A stretch of DNA of 64,000 nt from Petrolisthes cinctipes (GCA_033782935.1 JAWQEG010001336.1:7501-71500), one strand, 5' to 3'. Positions 1-12,169 are shown, numbered from the stretch's first letter. The notes: a model not told the origin generated them from the letters alone. Numbers and translations are program-made.

Positions 1-31
<31 letters not shown>

Positions 32-335
32 AAATAGTAGTAGTAGTAGTAGTAGTAGAAATAGTAGTAGTAGTAGTAGTTAAATAAGAATGACCAAACT
101 CTCAAATCCACTAACCACTGCAATGAAAAAGATTAAATAATGATAGTGGTAGTAGTGGTGGTAGTAGTAGTAGTAGTAGTGGTAGTAGTAGTAGTAGTAG
201 TGGTAGTAGTAGTGGTAGTAGTAGTAGTAGTGGTAGTAGTAGTGGTAGTGGTAGTAGTGGTAGTGGTGGTGGTAGTAGTAGTGGTAGTAGTGTTAATAGT
301 GGTGGTAGTAAGTAGTAGTAGTAGTAGTAGTAGTA
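1..335. repeat. GTA/GTG trinucleotide microsatellite
   Basis: Bases 1-80 and about 141-335 are near-pure GTA repeats with GTG variants. About 60 bases of AT-rich unique sequence separate them. The long Val/Ser and Tyr/Leu open frames across it are products of the 3-bp period and are not genes. Confidence 0.95.
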
Positions 336-590
336 ACCAACACTATTTTTGTCCATACTTCAAAAATATATACTTCAAAAATATACTTGAAAAAAATATA
401 CTTGAAAAATATACTTGGAAAATATACTGTACTTAAAAATATAATTAAAAAATATACTTGAAAAAAATATACTTGAAAAAATATACTTGAAAAATATACT
501 TGAAAAATATACTTGAAAAATATACTTGAAAATATACTTAAAAATATACTTGAAAAATATACTAAAAAAATTCACTAAAAAATATATAGC
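336..590. repeat. AT-rich minisatellite, unit about 12-14 bp
   Basis: About 17 imperfect copies of a unit reading AAAAATATACTTG. It sits directly between the GTA repeat and the G-rich array. Confidence 0.9.
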
Positions 591-594
591 CTGA

Positions 595-960
595 TTGAGA
601 ATTAAGGGGGTGCGGGAGTATGGGGGCAGGCTTTGGGGGGGTGCGGGATTAGGGGGGCACCATGAGGGGGGTTTAGAGGGGTGCGGGAGTAGTGGACAGG
701 CTTGTGGGGGTTTTGGGGGGTGCGGGAGTAGGGGGGGCAGGCTTGGGGGGGGTGCGAGAGTAGGGGGGCAGGCTTGGGGGGGGTGCGGGAGTAGGGGGGC
801 AGGCTTGGGGGGGGTGCGGGAGTAGGGGGGCAGGCTTGGGGGGGGTTTAGAGGGGTGCGGGGGGTTAGGGGGGTGCGGGAATAGGGGACAGTCTTTCTAT
901 TTCTACCCCCCCCAAGCCTGTCCCCCCCTACTGCCGCACCCTCCAACCCCCCCCAAGTCA
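595..960. repeat. G-rich minisatellite with strand flip
   Basis: Imperfect units of about 30 bp with GGGGGG runs, GTGCGGGAGTAG and GGCAGGCTTGG occupy the plus strand up to about 890. The array then flips to the C-rich complement (CCCCCAAGCCTGTCCCC) around a short centre reading TTTCTA. The same family recurs at 6755-7050, 12470-12870, 30795-31205 and 53985-54110. The G runs could form quadruplexes, which is an inference. Confidence 0.9.
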
Positions 961-984
961 ACAAGTGAAGTGAAGTAGTGTAGT

Positions 985-1258
985 TTAGTTTAACAGCAAC
1001 AACTACAACTACAACTACAACAACAACAACTACAACAACAACAACTACAACAACAACAACTACAACAACAACTACAACAACAACAGACACTATACCCTCT
1101 ATCAAACAACAAGCAAACACACTCATCCAACATTACAACAACAACAGACACTATACCCTCTAACAAACAACAAGCAAACACACTCATCCAACATTACAAC
1201 AACAACAACAGACACTATACCCTCTATCAAACAACAAGCAAACACACTCATCCAACAT
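985..1258. repeat. CAA/CTA repeat and 60-66-bp tandem triplication
   Basis: A CAA/CTA trinucleotide tract (985-1085) is followed by three copies of a unit of about 60-66 bp that contains ACACTATACCCTCT and AAACACACTCATCCAACATT. The last copy runs in frame into the LINE coding region, so the 5' edge of that LINE has been triplicated. Confidence 0.8.
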
Positions 1259-3510
1259 TTTTCACACGTCAGCTACCTTCACCCTCACCCTGAAGACAGA
1301 CGAGTCATTAGACACAAGAGACGTTTCCCCACTGACCCAGACTACACACCATTCACAAATCATCAGACAAATCACATCATTCACAACATAAAACACTCAC
1401 CTACCTGTGGTCCAGACGACATCAGTAACATACACCTTAAACACCTTGGACCACAAGGCATACAAGCACTCACTAACATAGCAAACTACAGCTACTCACA
1501 CAACACACACATTACCCAACATCTGGAAACATTATCACCATCCCCAAACCAAATAAAGACCCCACACTACACTACCCTCATCACACCGTCCCATCACCCT
1601 CCTTTGTACCCCCTCCAAAATCACTGAGCGCCTCATTATTAAACTAATCACAACACACATCCCCCTTACATCTTCACAACATGGCTTCAGACCGCTACAC
1701 TCAACAAACACCCTTCTTACAGACCTCACACAAAGAATTTTTGATGGCATCAACTCAGATAGACCCCCACACAGAACACTCTTAGTTACATTGGACATTA
1801 GTAAAGCATTTGATGCCATCCCCCGCCACAACCTCACAAACAAAATATACAACACAAACATGCATAATAACACCAAAAGATGGCTGGCCAGCTTCTTGGG
1901 AGGAAGAGTAGCCCATGTTACATTTGTTGGTCAGTCATCTAACATTAAAAACTTCACCAATGATGTCCCCCAAGGTTCTGTACTCTCACCCACCCTTTTC
2001 AACCTATACATGCATGACATACCAACACCCCAGGCACCACAAATACACATAGCCTCCTACGCAGACAACATAACACTCACATGTACACACAGAAACGCAG
2101 ACACAGCCACCCTCATCCTCCAACCCCTACCTCAACACACTTAATGCCTGGTTCACCACAAACAGACTTAAAATAGCACCCACCAAGTCAACTGTCACCC
2201 TTCTCACCAACTGGAACGCAGAACACCACTACACACCACACCTCACCATAAACAACACACCTATACCACACACACACAAACCCAAAATACTTGGCATAAC
2301 ATACAATACATCCATGACATTCAAACAACATATTACGACCATCAAAAACAAATGCATGCAAAGACTTAAAGCCCTCAGATCACTTGCCAGCACAACATTC
2401 GGACACAACAAGGAAACCACAACCACAGTATACAAACAATATATTCGATCAGTGATGGACTATGCAAGCCCTGCCTGGGCCTCAAACCTCACTGAGACTC
2501 ATCACAACACCCTTCAAACCATACAGAACAGAGCCTTAAAGACAATCACAGGCTGCACAGCTACCACACCCACAGACCACCTACACTATGAAACCAAAGT
2601 CCTCAAAATCAAGGATCACCTTGATATGAGAGGCACACAAACACTTGCTGCTGCAGCCTCCACAAACCCACACCATCCACTACACTACATGACACAACAC
2701 ACACACATGCCAAGGAACATCAAAACAACACCCAGTACACCATAACATACACAAATACTATCATCTCTTACACCCTGTCCACCCCAAACCAATCTCCAGA
2801 AACATATCCATACTCCAATCACTCATCAGTCCATCCAAACACTCAAAAACAACACACAGCTGTTTGTATGACCTTCTGACATCCACCCATCTGAATATCC
2901 ATACTCCAATCACTCATCAGTCCATCCAAACACTCAAAAACAACACACAGCTGTATGTATGACCTCCTGACATCCACCCATCCGAATCCACCCTTCCCTG
3001 TGAGGACAGAGTCCACCTGGCCAGGCTGTGGTGTGGCCATCATCCGGCCCTATTGACATATCAGAAGAAGCTGGATGGAGCCATTGTAGATGTCTGTCCA
3101 GGATGTAACACAACACCCCATTCTATTAAACACATTATTGAAGACTACAACACACACAACCACACTCACCAACAACACAACACCCCATTCTATTAAACAC
3201 ATTATTGAAGACTACAACACACACAACCACACTCACCAACAACACAACACCCCATTCTATTAAACACTACAACACACACAACCACACTCACCAACAACAC
3301 AACATACTCATTCTATTAAACACATTATTGAAGACTACAACACACACAACCACACTCACCAACAACACAACATACTCATTCTATTAAACACTACAACACA
3401 CACAACCACACTCACCAACAACACAACATACACTCTCTGAGGGCACTGTGGCAAAGCCCGGTTCAGGCCATGACCTTCCTCAGGAGCTCGGGGCTGTTCG
3501 GCCAGACACC
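1203..3510 (+). mobile_element. Non-LTR retrotransposon (jockey/CR1-like), 5'-truncated and decayed
   Basis: One frame from about 1203 shows the pre-RT region with CGPDDIS. Residues from 1791 show the RT palm: LDISKAFDAIPRH, then VPQGSVLSPTLFNLYMHDIP. The catalytic YADD box is YADN here (about 2059-2070), so the polymerase should be inactive. From 2314 the thumb and C-terminal region reads RAL-K-ITG and is typical of jockey-like elements. Frameshifts and stops lie at about 1500-1790 and 2145-2310. The end at 3430-3510 encodes PGSGHDLPQELG and runs into a CAA tail, which is a typical 3' end. A second copy of this 3' end is at 52034-52520. Confidence 0.85.
3110..3435. repeat. Tandem amplification of a LINE 3' coding segment
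   Basis: About five copies of a unit of 50-64 bp with ATTCTATTAAACACATTATT and ACAACACACACAACCACACT lie just before the LINE 3' end. In frame they repeat the putative zinc-knuckle-like C-terminus (HSIKHIIEDY). The same expansion occurs independently at 52040-52420. Confidence 0.85.
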
Positions 3511-3584
3511 TTGAGCAACTTCAACAACAACAACAACTACAACTACAACCTGGGGAAATATAACAATTCTCTCACCTATAACCT

Positions 3585-3800
3585 CAGTTTTTGTTGTGGT
3601 GTCCTGGTGGTGTTGTGGTGTCCTGGTGGTTGTGGTGGTGTTGTGGTGTCCTGGTGGTTGTGGTGGTGGTGTTGTGGTGTCCTGGTGGTTGTGGTGGTGG
3701 TGTCCTGGTGGTGTTGTGGTGTCCTGGTGGTGTTGTGGTGTCCTGGTGGTTGTGGTGGTGGTGGTTGTGGTGTCATGGTGGTGGTTGTCCCCTTATGGCA
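3585..3800. repeat. TGG-rich minisatellite
   Basis: Imperfect repeats of GTGGTGTCCTGGTGGT with TGG expansions. All three forward frames are open because of the repeat composition. Confidence 0.9.
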
Positions 3801-3864
3801 CCAAGTTGGAGGTGGTCAGCAGTGAAGGTAAACAAACATGATGTGGTTCAGTTGGGTTAGTATA

Positions 3865-3951
3865 TTATTATTATGAGGTGCTACAAAATCATACACGTGT
3901 TGTTCTTTATTACCAAGATATTTAATACGATGAAAGGAAAGTGTCTGTGGA

Positions 3952-4005
<54 letters not shown>

Positions 4006-4460
4006 GAGGGGCTACAAAACCATACACGTGTTGTTCTTTATTACCAAGATATTTAATACGATGAAAGGAAAGTGTTGGTGGATATTATTATTATTATTAT
4101 CATTATTATTATTATTATTATTATCATTATTATTATTATTATCATTATTATTATCATTATTATTATTATTATTATTATTATCATTATTATTATTATTATT
4201 ATTATTATCATTATTATTATCATTATTATTAGGGGCTACAAAATCATATACGTGTTGTTCTTTATTACCAAGATATTTAATACGATGGAAGAAAAGTGTT
4301 GGTGGATATTATTATTATTATTATTATTATTATTATCATTATTACTGTATTATTATTATTATTATTATCATTATTATTATTATTAGGTGCTTCAAAATCA
4401 TACACGTGTTGTTCTTTATTACCAAGATATTTAATACGATGACAGGAAAGTGTTGGTGGA

Positions 4461-4509
<49 letters not shown>

Positions 4510-4616
4510 TATTATTATTATTATTATTATTATCATTATGAGGTGCTACAAAACCATACACGTGTTGTTCTTTATTACCAAGATATTTAATACGATGAAA
4601 GGAAAGTGTTGGTGGA

Positions 4617-4685
<69 letters not shown>

Positions 4686-4905
4686 TGTATTATTATTAAT
4701 ATTATTATTATTATTATTATCATTATTATTATTATTAATTATTATTATTATTATTATTATTATTATCATTATTATTATTATTATTATTATCATGATTATT
4801 ATTATTATTATTATTAGGTGCTTCAAAATCATACACGTGTTGTTCTTTATTACCAAGATATTAAATACGATGGAAGGAAAGTGTTGGTGGACATTTGCTT
4901 GTGGC
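3865..4905 (+). repeat. Composite repeat: about 80-bp module plus TTA tract, six copies
   Basis: A conserved module begins near GAGGTGCTACAAAATCATAC, contains ACACGTGTTGTTCTTTATTA and ends GGAAAGTGTTGGTGGATA. It alternates with TTA microsatellites of 50-180 bp. Modules start at about 3873, 4003, 4229, 4385, 4538 and 4816. The last one ends GCTTGTGGCTGTACA instead of a TTA tract. Four or five further modules lie at 34247-34710 with the same order and a similar terminal sequence, so this is a dispersed family rather than local slippage alone. Confidence 0.85.
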
Positions 4906-5059
4906 TGTACATACATCACTAACTAACCTTGAGACTTGTTGTTCATTTGTCCGTCAACTCAAACAACCCTGGCTGCCTTAATGACCAACACCCAACACCA
5001 ACCTTCTTCTTCTTCTTCTTCTCTGGGATCAAGGGTACGTCTGGAATAATAATAACATA

Positions 5060-5935
5060 ATAATAATAATTCACTATTGAAGAACAAACGGAACAGTTAA
5101 AGAACAAAATAACTCACTCTCTTAAAAGGGAAATAACGAAATAATTCACTCTCTTGAAAGGTAAATAACGAAATAATTCACTCTCTTGAAAGGGAAATAA
5201 CGAAATAATTCACTCTCTTGAAAGGGAAATAACGAAATAATTCACTCTCTTCAAAGGTAAATAACAGAAATAATTCACTCTCTTCAAAGGGAAATAACGA
5301 AATAATTCACTCTCTTCAAAGGGAAATAACGAAATAATTCACTCTCTTTAAGGGGAAATAACTCACTCTCTTGAAAGGTAAATAACGAAATAATTCACTC
5401 TCTTTAAGGGGAAATAACGAAATAATTCACTCTCTTAAAAGGGAAATAACGAAATAATTCACTCTCTTAAAAGGGAAATAACGAAATAATTCACTAAAAG
5501 AACAAAATAACTCACTCTTTTAAAAGGGAAAAAATAATAGGATAATTCACTAACTTGAATTCACAGGAAGGAAAAAAAAGAAATAGTTCACTTTCTTCAA
5601 ATGGAAATAACAAAATAACTCACTCTCTTGAAAGGGAAAAAATAATAGGATAATTCACACTCTTGAATTCATAGGAAGGAAAAAAAAGAAATAGTTCACT
5701 CTCTTCAAAGGGAAATAACGAAATAATTCACTATCTTGAATTCATAGGAAGGAAAAAAAAAGAAATAGGTCACTTTCTTCAAATGGAAATAGCAAAATAA
5801 TTCACTCTCTTAAATTCATAGGAAGGAAAAAAAAAAAAAAATAGTTCACTTTCTTCAAATGGAAATAACAGGAAAATTCACTCTCTTAAATTCACAGGAA
5901 GGAAAAAAACAGAATAATTCACTATTGAAAGAGTA
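5060..5935. repeat. Approximately 32-bp tandem array (AATAATTCACTCTCTT...)
   Basis: More than 20 imperfect copies of AATAATTCACTCTCTTGAAA plus GGGAAATAACG. The later part mixes in units with GGAAGGAAAAAAAAGAAATAG. Reverse-complement relics are at 13685-14000 and 14461-14525 in the other arm. Confidence 0.9.
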
Positions 5936-6232
5936 TTGCAGAATCACCACCATCAACGTCTAATTTCCATTTTTCAAGGAGTGGGTGAGACTTTAACATT
6001 ATATTATAGTTAAAATAAAAGAGTTTAAAGGGAGAAGTTTTGTGTTGGTAAATCTGGAGCAATTGAATCCTCCAAACTATTCCAAGCAACAACAACAACA
6101 GAACACTATTATTATTATTATTATTTGTTGTTGTTGTTCTGGTCCTGTTGTTTCCTGGCATACTTTGGAGGAATCAAGGCACTCCAATGTAACAAAAAAA
6201 GAATTAATAATAATGAAAGGAAAGTGTTGGCG

Positions 6233-6234
6233 GA

Positions 6235-6273
<39 letters not shown>

Positions 6274-6316
6274 CATTATTATCATTATTATTATTATTAT
6301 TATCATTATTATTATT

Positions 6317-6351
<35 letters not shown>

Positions 6352-6451
6352 TATCATTATTATTATTATCATTATTATTATTATCATTATTATTATCATT
6401 ATTATTATTATCATTATTATTATTATCATTATTATTATCATTATTATCATT

Positions 6452-6483
<32 letters not shown>

Positions 6484-6637
6484 CATTATTATTATTATTA
6501 TAATTATTATTATTATTATCATTATTATTATTATTATTATCATTATTACAGTATTATTATTATTATTATTATTATTATCATTATTATTATTATTATTATT
6601 ATCATTATTATTATCATTATTATTATTATTATTATTA

Positions 6638-6672
<35 letters not shown>
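6233..6672. repeat. TTA/TCA microsatellite
   Basis: About 440 bp of TTA with interspersed TCA. It lies inside the left inverted-repeat arm and is mirrored by AAT at 12957-13385. Confidence 0.95.
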
Positions 6673-6754
6673 AACACAACAGCTTCCAAATTAATGCATT
6701 ATTGATATGGTCCAGTTTAAACAAGAATTATCTATCAATTTAAAGGGACACTCT

Positions 6755-7055
6755 TAAGGGGGTGCAGGGGGTAGGGGGACAGGCTTGGGGGGGGGGGTTT
6801 AGGGGGGTGCTGGGGGTAGGGGGACAGGCTTGGGGGGGGGGGGGGTTAGGGGGGGTGCGGGAACAGGGGACAGGCTTTCTACCCACCCCAAACCTGTCCC
6901 CCTATTCCCGCACCCCCCAAACCCCCCCCCCCCAAGCCTGTCCCCTACTCAAGCACCCCCCCCAAGCCTGTCGTCCCCTACTCCCACACCCCCCAAGCCT
7001 GTCCCCTACTCCCGCACCCCCCAAACCCCCCCCCCAAGCCTATCCCCCCTTAATT
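6755..7055. repeat. G-rich to C-rich minisatellite with internal flip
   Basis: G-rich units on the plus strand flip to C-rich units near 6880, around GGGGACAGGCTTTCTACCC. It is a member of the family at 595-960. Confidence 0.9.
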
Positions 7056-7104
7056 AAACCTTCAGTCACTGGTTTAAATTTTTGCCATGTTATTTATTTA
7101 TTTA

Positions 7105-7440
7105 CATAAAATAAAATAAAATAAAATAAATAATAAATAAAATAAAATAAGTAATAAAGAAATAAAATAAGATAAGTAATAAATAAAATAAAATAAGTAA
7201 TAAAGAAATAAATAAAATAAATAATAAAGAAATAAAATAAAATAAAATAAATAAAATAAATAATAAATAAAATAAAATAAAATAAGTAATATAAAATAAA
7301 ATAAAATAAATAATAGAAATAAAATAAAATAAATAATAAAGAAATAAAAATAAAAAAAATAATAAATAAAATAAAATAAATAAATAAAATAAAATAAGTA
7401 ATAAAGAAATAAAATAAAATAAAATAATAAAGAAAATAAT
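7105..7440. repeat. AAATA/TAAAATAAAA pentamer-like repeat
   Basis: About 335 bp of AAATAAAATAAGTAATAAAG-type repeats. The complement is at 12175-12405. Confidence 0.95.
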
Positions 7441-7499
7441 ACTTACGTCCTTGATGCCAGTTTTGTGTAGTAAAATCGGCAGCAAAAGTTGGTTTCATT

Positions 7500-7980
7500 T
7501 CCACCTGTGTATGTATGTATGTATTAGCTATAGTGATGTTGTAATACAATTTTAATTCAGAGATGACAGGTATAGTTCTCATATTATTATTATTATTATT
7601 ATTATGTATGTATGTATTAGATATATTGATGTTGTAAACCAATTTTAATTCAAAGATGACAGGTATAGTTCTCATATTATTATTATTATAAGTTGGCTTC
7701 ATTGTAAACCAATTTTAATTCAAAGATGACAAGTATAGTTCTCATATTATTATTATTATTATTATAAGTTGGCTTCATTTCCACCTATGTATGTATGTAT
7801 TAGATATAGTGATGATGTAAACCAATTTTAATTCAGAGATGACAGGTATAGTTCTCATATTATTATTATTATTATTATTATTATAAGTTGGCTTCATTTC
7901 CACCTATGTATGTATGTATTAGATATATTGATGTTGTAATACAATTTTAATTCAAAGATGACAGGTATAGTTCTCATGTG
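7500..7980. repeat. Approximately 110-125-bp tandem repeat, five copies
   Basis: Units contain ATGTATGTATTAGATATA, CAATTTTAATTCAAAGATGA, CAGGTATAGTTCTCATATTA and a TTA tract. Most also carry AAGTTGGCTTCATTTCCACC, which is the inner end of the left inverted-repeat arm. The array therefore seems to have grown from the arm boundary. Confidence 0.85.
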
Positions 7981-8103
7981 GTAAATTACGTATGTTATTG
8001 GAATAAAAACTGGTTCAGAATGCAACTATCTGGCCATCATACTAGCAATATTAAGTACATGAGATGGACACGATTGATTGATTGATAGATATATTGTTAT
8101 TGA

Positions 8104-8200
8104 TAATTGTTATAATATACACAGAAATACGAGGTGAGCTATAGAAAAAAAGAAAAAAAAAGCTCACCTCGTATTTCTGTCTTGCCTATACTATAACAAT
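8104..8200. repeat. Short hairpin (37-40-bp arms, about 20-bp loop)
   Basis: ACAGAAATACGAGGTGAGCT (8121-8140) and its perfect complement (8161-8180) flank an A-rich loop. Outer bases 8104-8117 also pair imperfectly with 8187-8200 (TATAACAAT). It could be a very small foldback element. No target duplication could be assigned. Confidence 0.75.
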
Positions 8201-8774
8201 TTTCATGCCATTTTAATTCAATAAATATTAGAATACCTTTTAAGAATGCCTATGAAGACAGATATCTATTTATCTAAGTAAAACTTGGAGAAACAAAATT
8301 GACTGGAATATTGTGTTCGTTTACGTTTACAGATGGTCGACTTGGATTTGAATTTTTCTTTCTTGTGTCTGTTTATATGGTCAATACAACAGATGGACAT
8401 GATTTGTATATATGAAATAACAAATGAGAATTTTCTTTGCATCTCAGGATCATACAATGAAGTTAATGAAGGGTTAATTTAAATGTTTATATCAATGAGT
8501 CAAGGGTTAAGGACAATGTTTGTTCAGCCAATCACCAGCTGGCAATGCAATGTTGACATTTTACATATCGCCGTTATCAGATGAGATGAAATAGATTATA
8601 GTTAGTGCTCCTGCGGTTTAGCTCACCATGCGATGGAGTTTGTGGGTAGAATTGGGTGGGTAGTTTGGCAGCAAGGTGACGTGACCAGCGCTGGAACACC
8701 ACCTCACCATCGAAGATGATGAACTGTAGGGTTAGGTAACTTAGGTTAGGTCAGGTTAGACTAATTTCCAAATT

Positions 8775-9000
8775 ATGTTAGTAAAACGGGACATATCTCT
8801 AAAACGGGGCATCTCTGAGAGAAACACCATAGATGAAAAGTGTGCTAGAATGGTCCAAAATAGTGGGTAATGATACTAAAAATATACAATATAGTGAATG
8901 AAGTATTTCTATACTAATACCATGAAAAGTGTGTTAGAATGGTCCAAAATAGTGAGTAATTATATTAAAATATACAATATAGCGAATGAACTGGTAATTC
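8775..9000. repeat. Duplicated segment of a dispersed repeat
   Basis: Two copies of about 100 bp share GAAAAGTGTGCTAGAATGGT, CCAAAATAGTG and AAATATACAATATAG. The same family in reverse orientation is at 39940-40990 (ATGGTGATTC, ATTCTAAGACACTTTTCATC). Confidence 0.7.
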
Positions 9001-9228
9001 TGTATAAGTGGTCCACGTGTTTTTTTTTGTTTTTTTTTTGTTTTTCCTGCTTATTTTTACTTGTTCTATTCATTAGTGACCATAATATTGATCGGAAACC
9101 ACTTGGTTTATACATATTCCCTAACCCCTTCAATCTTGGGGGAGAGCACTGGGAACCGGGGGTTTTGGGTGGGGGAAAACACGTAAATGAGCTTATTTTG
9201 CATTGATACTGGTTTCTTGACCTGCATA
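9000..9228. other. No gene seen
   Basis: Contains a T-rich tract near 9020-9050 and otherwise unique sequence. No convincing coding signal. Confidence 0.5.
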
Positions 9229-9565
9229 AATGTCGAAAAATTGGAAATCCGAGCCAAGTTTCGGCAAAAGTTGGCTCGGGTTTTGCTATTTTCCTGAGGG
9301 ATAAATGTCAAGATTTTGGAAATCCGAGCCAAGTTTCGGCAAAAGTTGGTTCGGGTTTAGCAATTTTCCTGAGGGATAAATGTCAAGATTTTGGAAATCC
9401 GAGCCAAGTTTCGGCAAAAGTTGGCTCGGGTTTTGCAATTTTCCTGAGGGATAAATGTCAAGATTTTGGAAATCCGAGCCAAGTTTCGGCAAAAGTTGGC
9501 TGGGGTTTTGCAATTTTCCTGAGGGATAAATGTCAAGATTTTGGAAATCCGAGGCAAGTTTAGAT
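9228..9565. repeat. 83-bp tandem repeat, four copies
   Basis: The unit contains ATTTTGGAAATCCGAGCCAA, TTTCGGCAAAAGTTGGCTCG and TTTTCCTGAGGGATAAATGT. The reverse-strand frames are open because the unit lacks stops. They show no known domain. Confidence 0.9.
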
Positions 9566-9900
9566 AATTAACCAAACCTAACCTGACCTGACCTAACCTA
9601 ACCTAACCTAACCTGGGCAGACTACCGGAACCTAACCGGGGCACACTACCGGGACCTAACCAGGGCAGACTACCGGGACCTAACCGGGGCAGACTACCGG
9701 GACATAACCAGGGCAGGCTACCGGGACCTAACCGGGGCAGACCACGGCACAATATACAGTAGAAACTAGTCAGACCTCACCTGACCTGACCTAACCTAAT
9801 CTGGACTGGGACACACTACCGGGACCTAACCGGGGCAGACTACCGGGACATAACTGGGGCACACTACCGGGACATAACCTCACGTGACCTAACTGCCCCC
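9565..9900. repeat. CCTAA-type and CCGGGACCTAACC minisatellite
   Basis: A short CCTAACCTAACC run (about 9595-9612) continues into about ten imperfect units of ACCGGGACCTAACCGGGGCA of about 24-26 bp. Relatives lie at 40070-40640 and 62585-63235. Confidence 0.85.
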
Positions 9901-11150
9901 CTTTATTATCCTTAGCAGACTACCTGACTGGCCATTACAATTGTTATACATAATTATTATTGCTATTTGTTAATAAAATATATTACAAAAAGGTTTTAAC
10001 TCTTACCAGACTTGCAGGAAAATTGTGCAGATGATTAAATTTTCGAAGAAACCTGGGCCGTGATCCGGCTGACATATTTGTTACATCGCGTAATTTGTTA
10101 TTATAATCCATAGCCTCCTATCCACACTGCTCACTTATTTTATGTTTCAAAATTAGCCTATGATTCACACATAAATGAAAAAGTTCTTGTGGCTTAGCAA
10201 AATGCGTGAAAAAAAAAAGCCATACCGGCTTCGCCATGTCGGTACTGTCAGCTTGTCACGTATTACTGACACGTAGCAGTGAAAATGGGATGGTGGTGGA
10301 AAATTGCGGATGAATACAGAAGGTTGATAGATTGCATTAATAATAATGATTATAATACTATGAGATGAGAAAATAATTTATGAAATTAAGTGAGTAAATA
10401 ATGAAATTATCTATATATAAATGGTGATGGAATTAAAAGAATATTGAAAGCGTCATTTAATTAAAAAAATACATGATTTACGAGATGGCAACTTGAAGTA
10501 GCACATGAGCATCCCATCAATGATGTGGACTACTTTGTACAGTGTTCAGTGGCTTATTATAAAGAAGGACCTGGGAGAGAAAGACACCGTGAACGCTGGA
10601 GTCTGAACTTAGGGTATTAACACCGTAGACTTACTCCTACGCTGCACTTTGTCTCGGAAGCGCTACGCTGGACTTCGTCTCAAAAGCGGTCGCGATTTTT
10701 CGAAAGCCTATTCTGCCGAAAGTTAAGTGCAACCGCCTATTATATTCATTACACACGAACACACTACATTGTCCCCTACTTAAATATACATAAATTGTAA
10801 ATATTTGCCGCGTGGACCACATATACAGATTTTCCAATGAACTATTTCTGTAAATTTACCAAACTTTCTAGTAAAACAAAACAAAAAATGTATTAAAAGA
10901 ATAACCAATACGAATAAAAAATAATAAAGTTACGTTATTGTTATTTCATTATTTATATTATTACTATTTACTCACCTTGGCTTTGTAGTACAGAAGGAAT
11001 AATACTGCTTCTTCTCTTGTTATTATTAGTATCATATCCATTAGTGCAGTATAATAATAATAATAATAATGATAATAATAATAATACCATACACGTGTTA
11101 CTTTTAGGGAGCATGGCGGCACACATCCTCACTCCACCAAGGCATCCACT
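9900..11150. other. No gene recognised
   Basis: Mostly AT-rich unique sequence with a short AAT tract near 11050-11090. Short open frames exist on both strands, but none shows a recognisable domain or splice structure. Confidence 0.5.
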
Positions 11151-11153
11151 CAT

Positions 11154-11650
11154 CTGACATTTGGACCAGTGTTGCCAGGTCTGATCCACAAAATTTCCCC
11201 AAGTTCAACAACAGAATTTCCTTTTTTACCTCAATTATTCCCTGTTGACTCTTGAACATTGATGGTCTTATTGGTATTTCACCTGGTAAAAATTTCCCTA
11301 TTTACTGTTGAATAATCTTTTTTATATAATTTCCCTGTGTGGACTACAAAATTCCCTAAAACAAAGACATTTCCATGCATCTGGCAACACTGAATTCTGA
11401 CATCTGGACCAGTGTTGCCAGGTCTGCTCTACAACATTTCCCTGACATCACCTTCATTAGAATTTCCTTTTTTACCTCAATAATTCCCTCTTTACTCTTA
11501 TTGAACACTGATAGTCTTTATCTTTGGTATTTCGTCAGGTAGAAATTTCCCTGTTGTTTACTGTTGAATAATCTTTTTTATATAATTTCCCTGTGTAGAC
11601 TTCAAAATTCTCTAATAAAACAGCAGAGAGAGAGAGAAATTTCCTTGCAT
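11154..11650. repeat. Approximately 240-bp tandem duplication
   Basis: Two diverged copies share TGGACCAGTGTTGCCAGGTC, AATTTCCTTTTTTACCTCAA and TTTTATATAATTTCCCTGTG. They begin at about 11157 and 11401. Confidence 0.8.
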
Positions 11651-11699
11651 CTGGCAACATTGATCTGGACTCCTCTGATAGTATTATTTAATTTATTAA

Positions 11700-11880
11700 T
11701 GCCTGTGTCACACGAGAGATATTTTCTGGCATCTTTTGGTATTTTGGTACCAAATGATGTCACAGGGTGGATTGGTCTAGCAGCATCTTCCACTGGCGTC
11801 TTCCCACAAACCAATACAATCACTGAGTCACTTGGTAGACCATTCATTGCAATACTTCCACAATAATGACCTCTCTTTAT
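11700..11880 (-). CDS. Possible coding exon, unrecognised
   Basis: On the minus strand an open stretch reads from a candidate acceptor (TTACACAG/G) through GHYCGSIAMNGLPSDS, VIVLVCGKTPVEDAARP and KIPKDARKYLSCDTG. Composition looks protein-like rather than repeat-like. Its 5' part and the acceptor are tandemly repeated at 11825-12066. I do not recognise the family and see no clean donor. It lies in the spacer of the large inverted repeat. It could be a relic exon or chance. Confidence 0.3.
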
Positions 11881-12066
11881 AAAACCTGTGTAAGAATTCA
11901 TGTGAGTCACTTGGTAGACCATTCATTGCAATACTTCCACAATAATGACCTCTCTATTTATAAAACCTGTGTAAGAATTCATGTGAGTCACTTGGTAGAC
12001 CATTCATTGCAATACTTCCACAATAATGACCTCTCTTTTTATAAAACCTGTGTAAGAATTCATGTG
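11825..12066. repeat. Approximately 80-bp tandem repeat, three copies
   Basis: Units contain GAGTCACTTGGTAGACCATT, GCAATACTTCCACAATAATG and AAAACCTGTGTAAGAATTCA. Unit starts are 79 and 81 bp apart. On the minus strand each unit carries a TTACACAG acceptor-like motif followed by the start of the candidate exon at 11700-11880. Confidence 0.85.
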
Positions 12067-12169
12067 GTCAACATACTATGCACTTATAGTAACAGTAACA
12101 GGTGGACATGAAGCCAACTTTTGCTGCCGATTTTACTACACAAAACTGGCATCAATGACGTAAGTATTA

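Larger units (their letters stand above)
4971..7508 (+). repeat. Left arm of a large inverted repeat (about 2.5 kb)
   Basis: From CTGCCTTAATGACCAACACC (4972) to CCACCTGT (7508) the sequence matches the reverse complement of 12098-14626. In order it contains GGGTACGTCTGGAATAA, the AATAATTCACTCTC array, the unique block 5936-6230, a TTA tract, a unique block at 6672-6755, the G/C-rich array, the block 7050-7100 and an AAATA array, ending at TTGGTTTCATTTCC. Unique blocks match the other arm almost base for base. Array lengths differ. Confidence 0.9.

Noticed and set aside
1..436. Long open frames of poly-Val/Ser and poly-Leu/Pro
   Set aside because: They are translations of GTA/GTG microsatellites without stops and have no start context, splice sites or protein-like composition.
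9286..9575. Minus-strand peptides with LARISKILTFIPQEN repeats
   Set aside because: They derive from an 83-bp tandem repeat; unit length is not a multiple of 3 and the frames shift between copies.
10637..10837. 66-codon minus-strand frame
   Set aside because: No domain, no splice context and no supporting neighbour.
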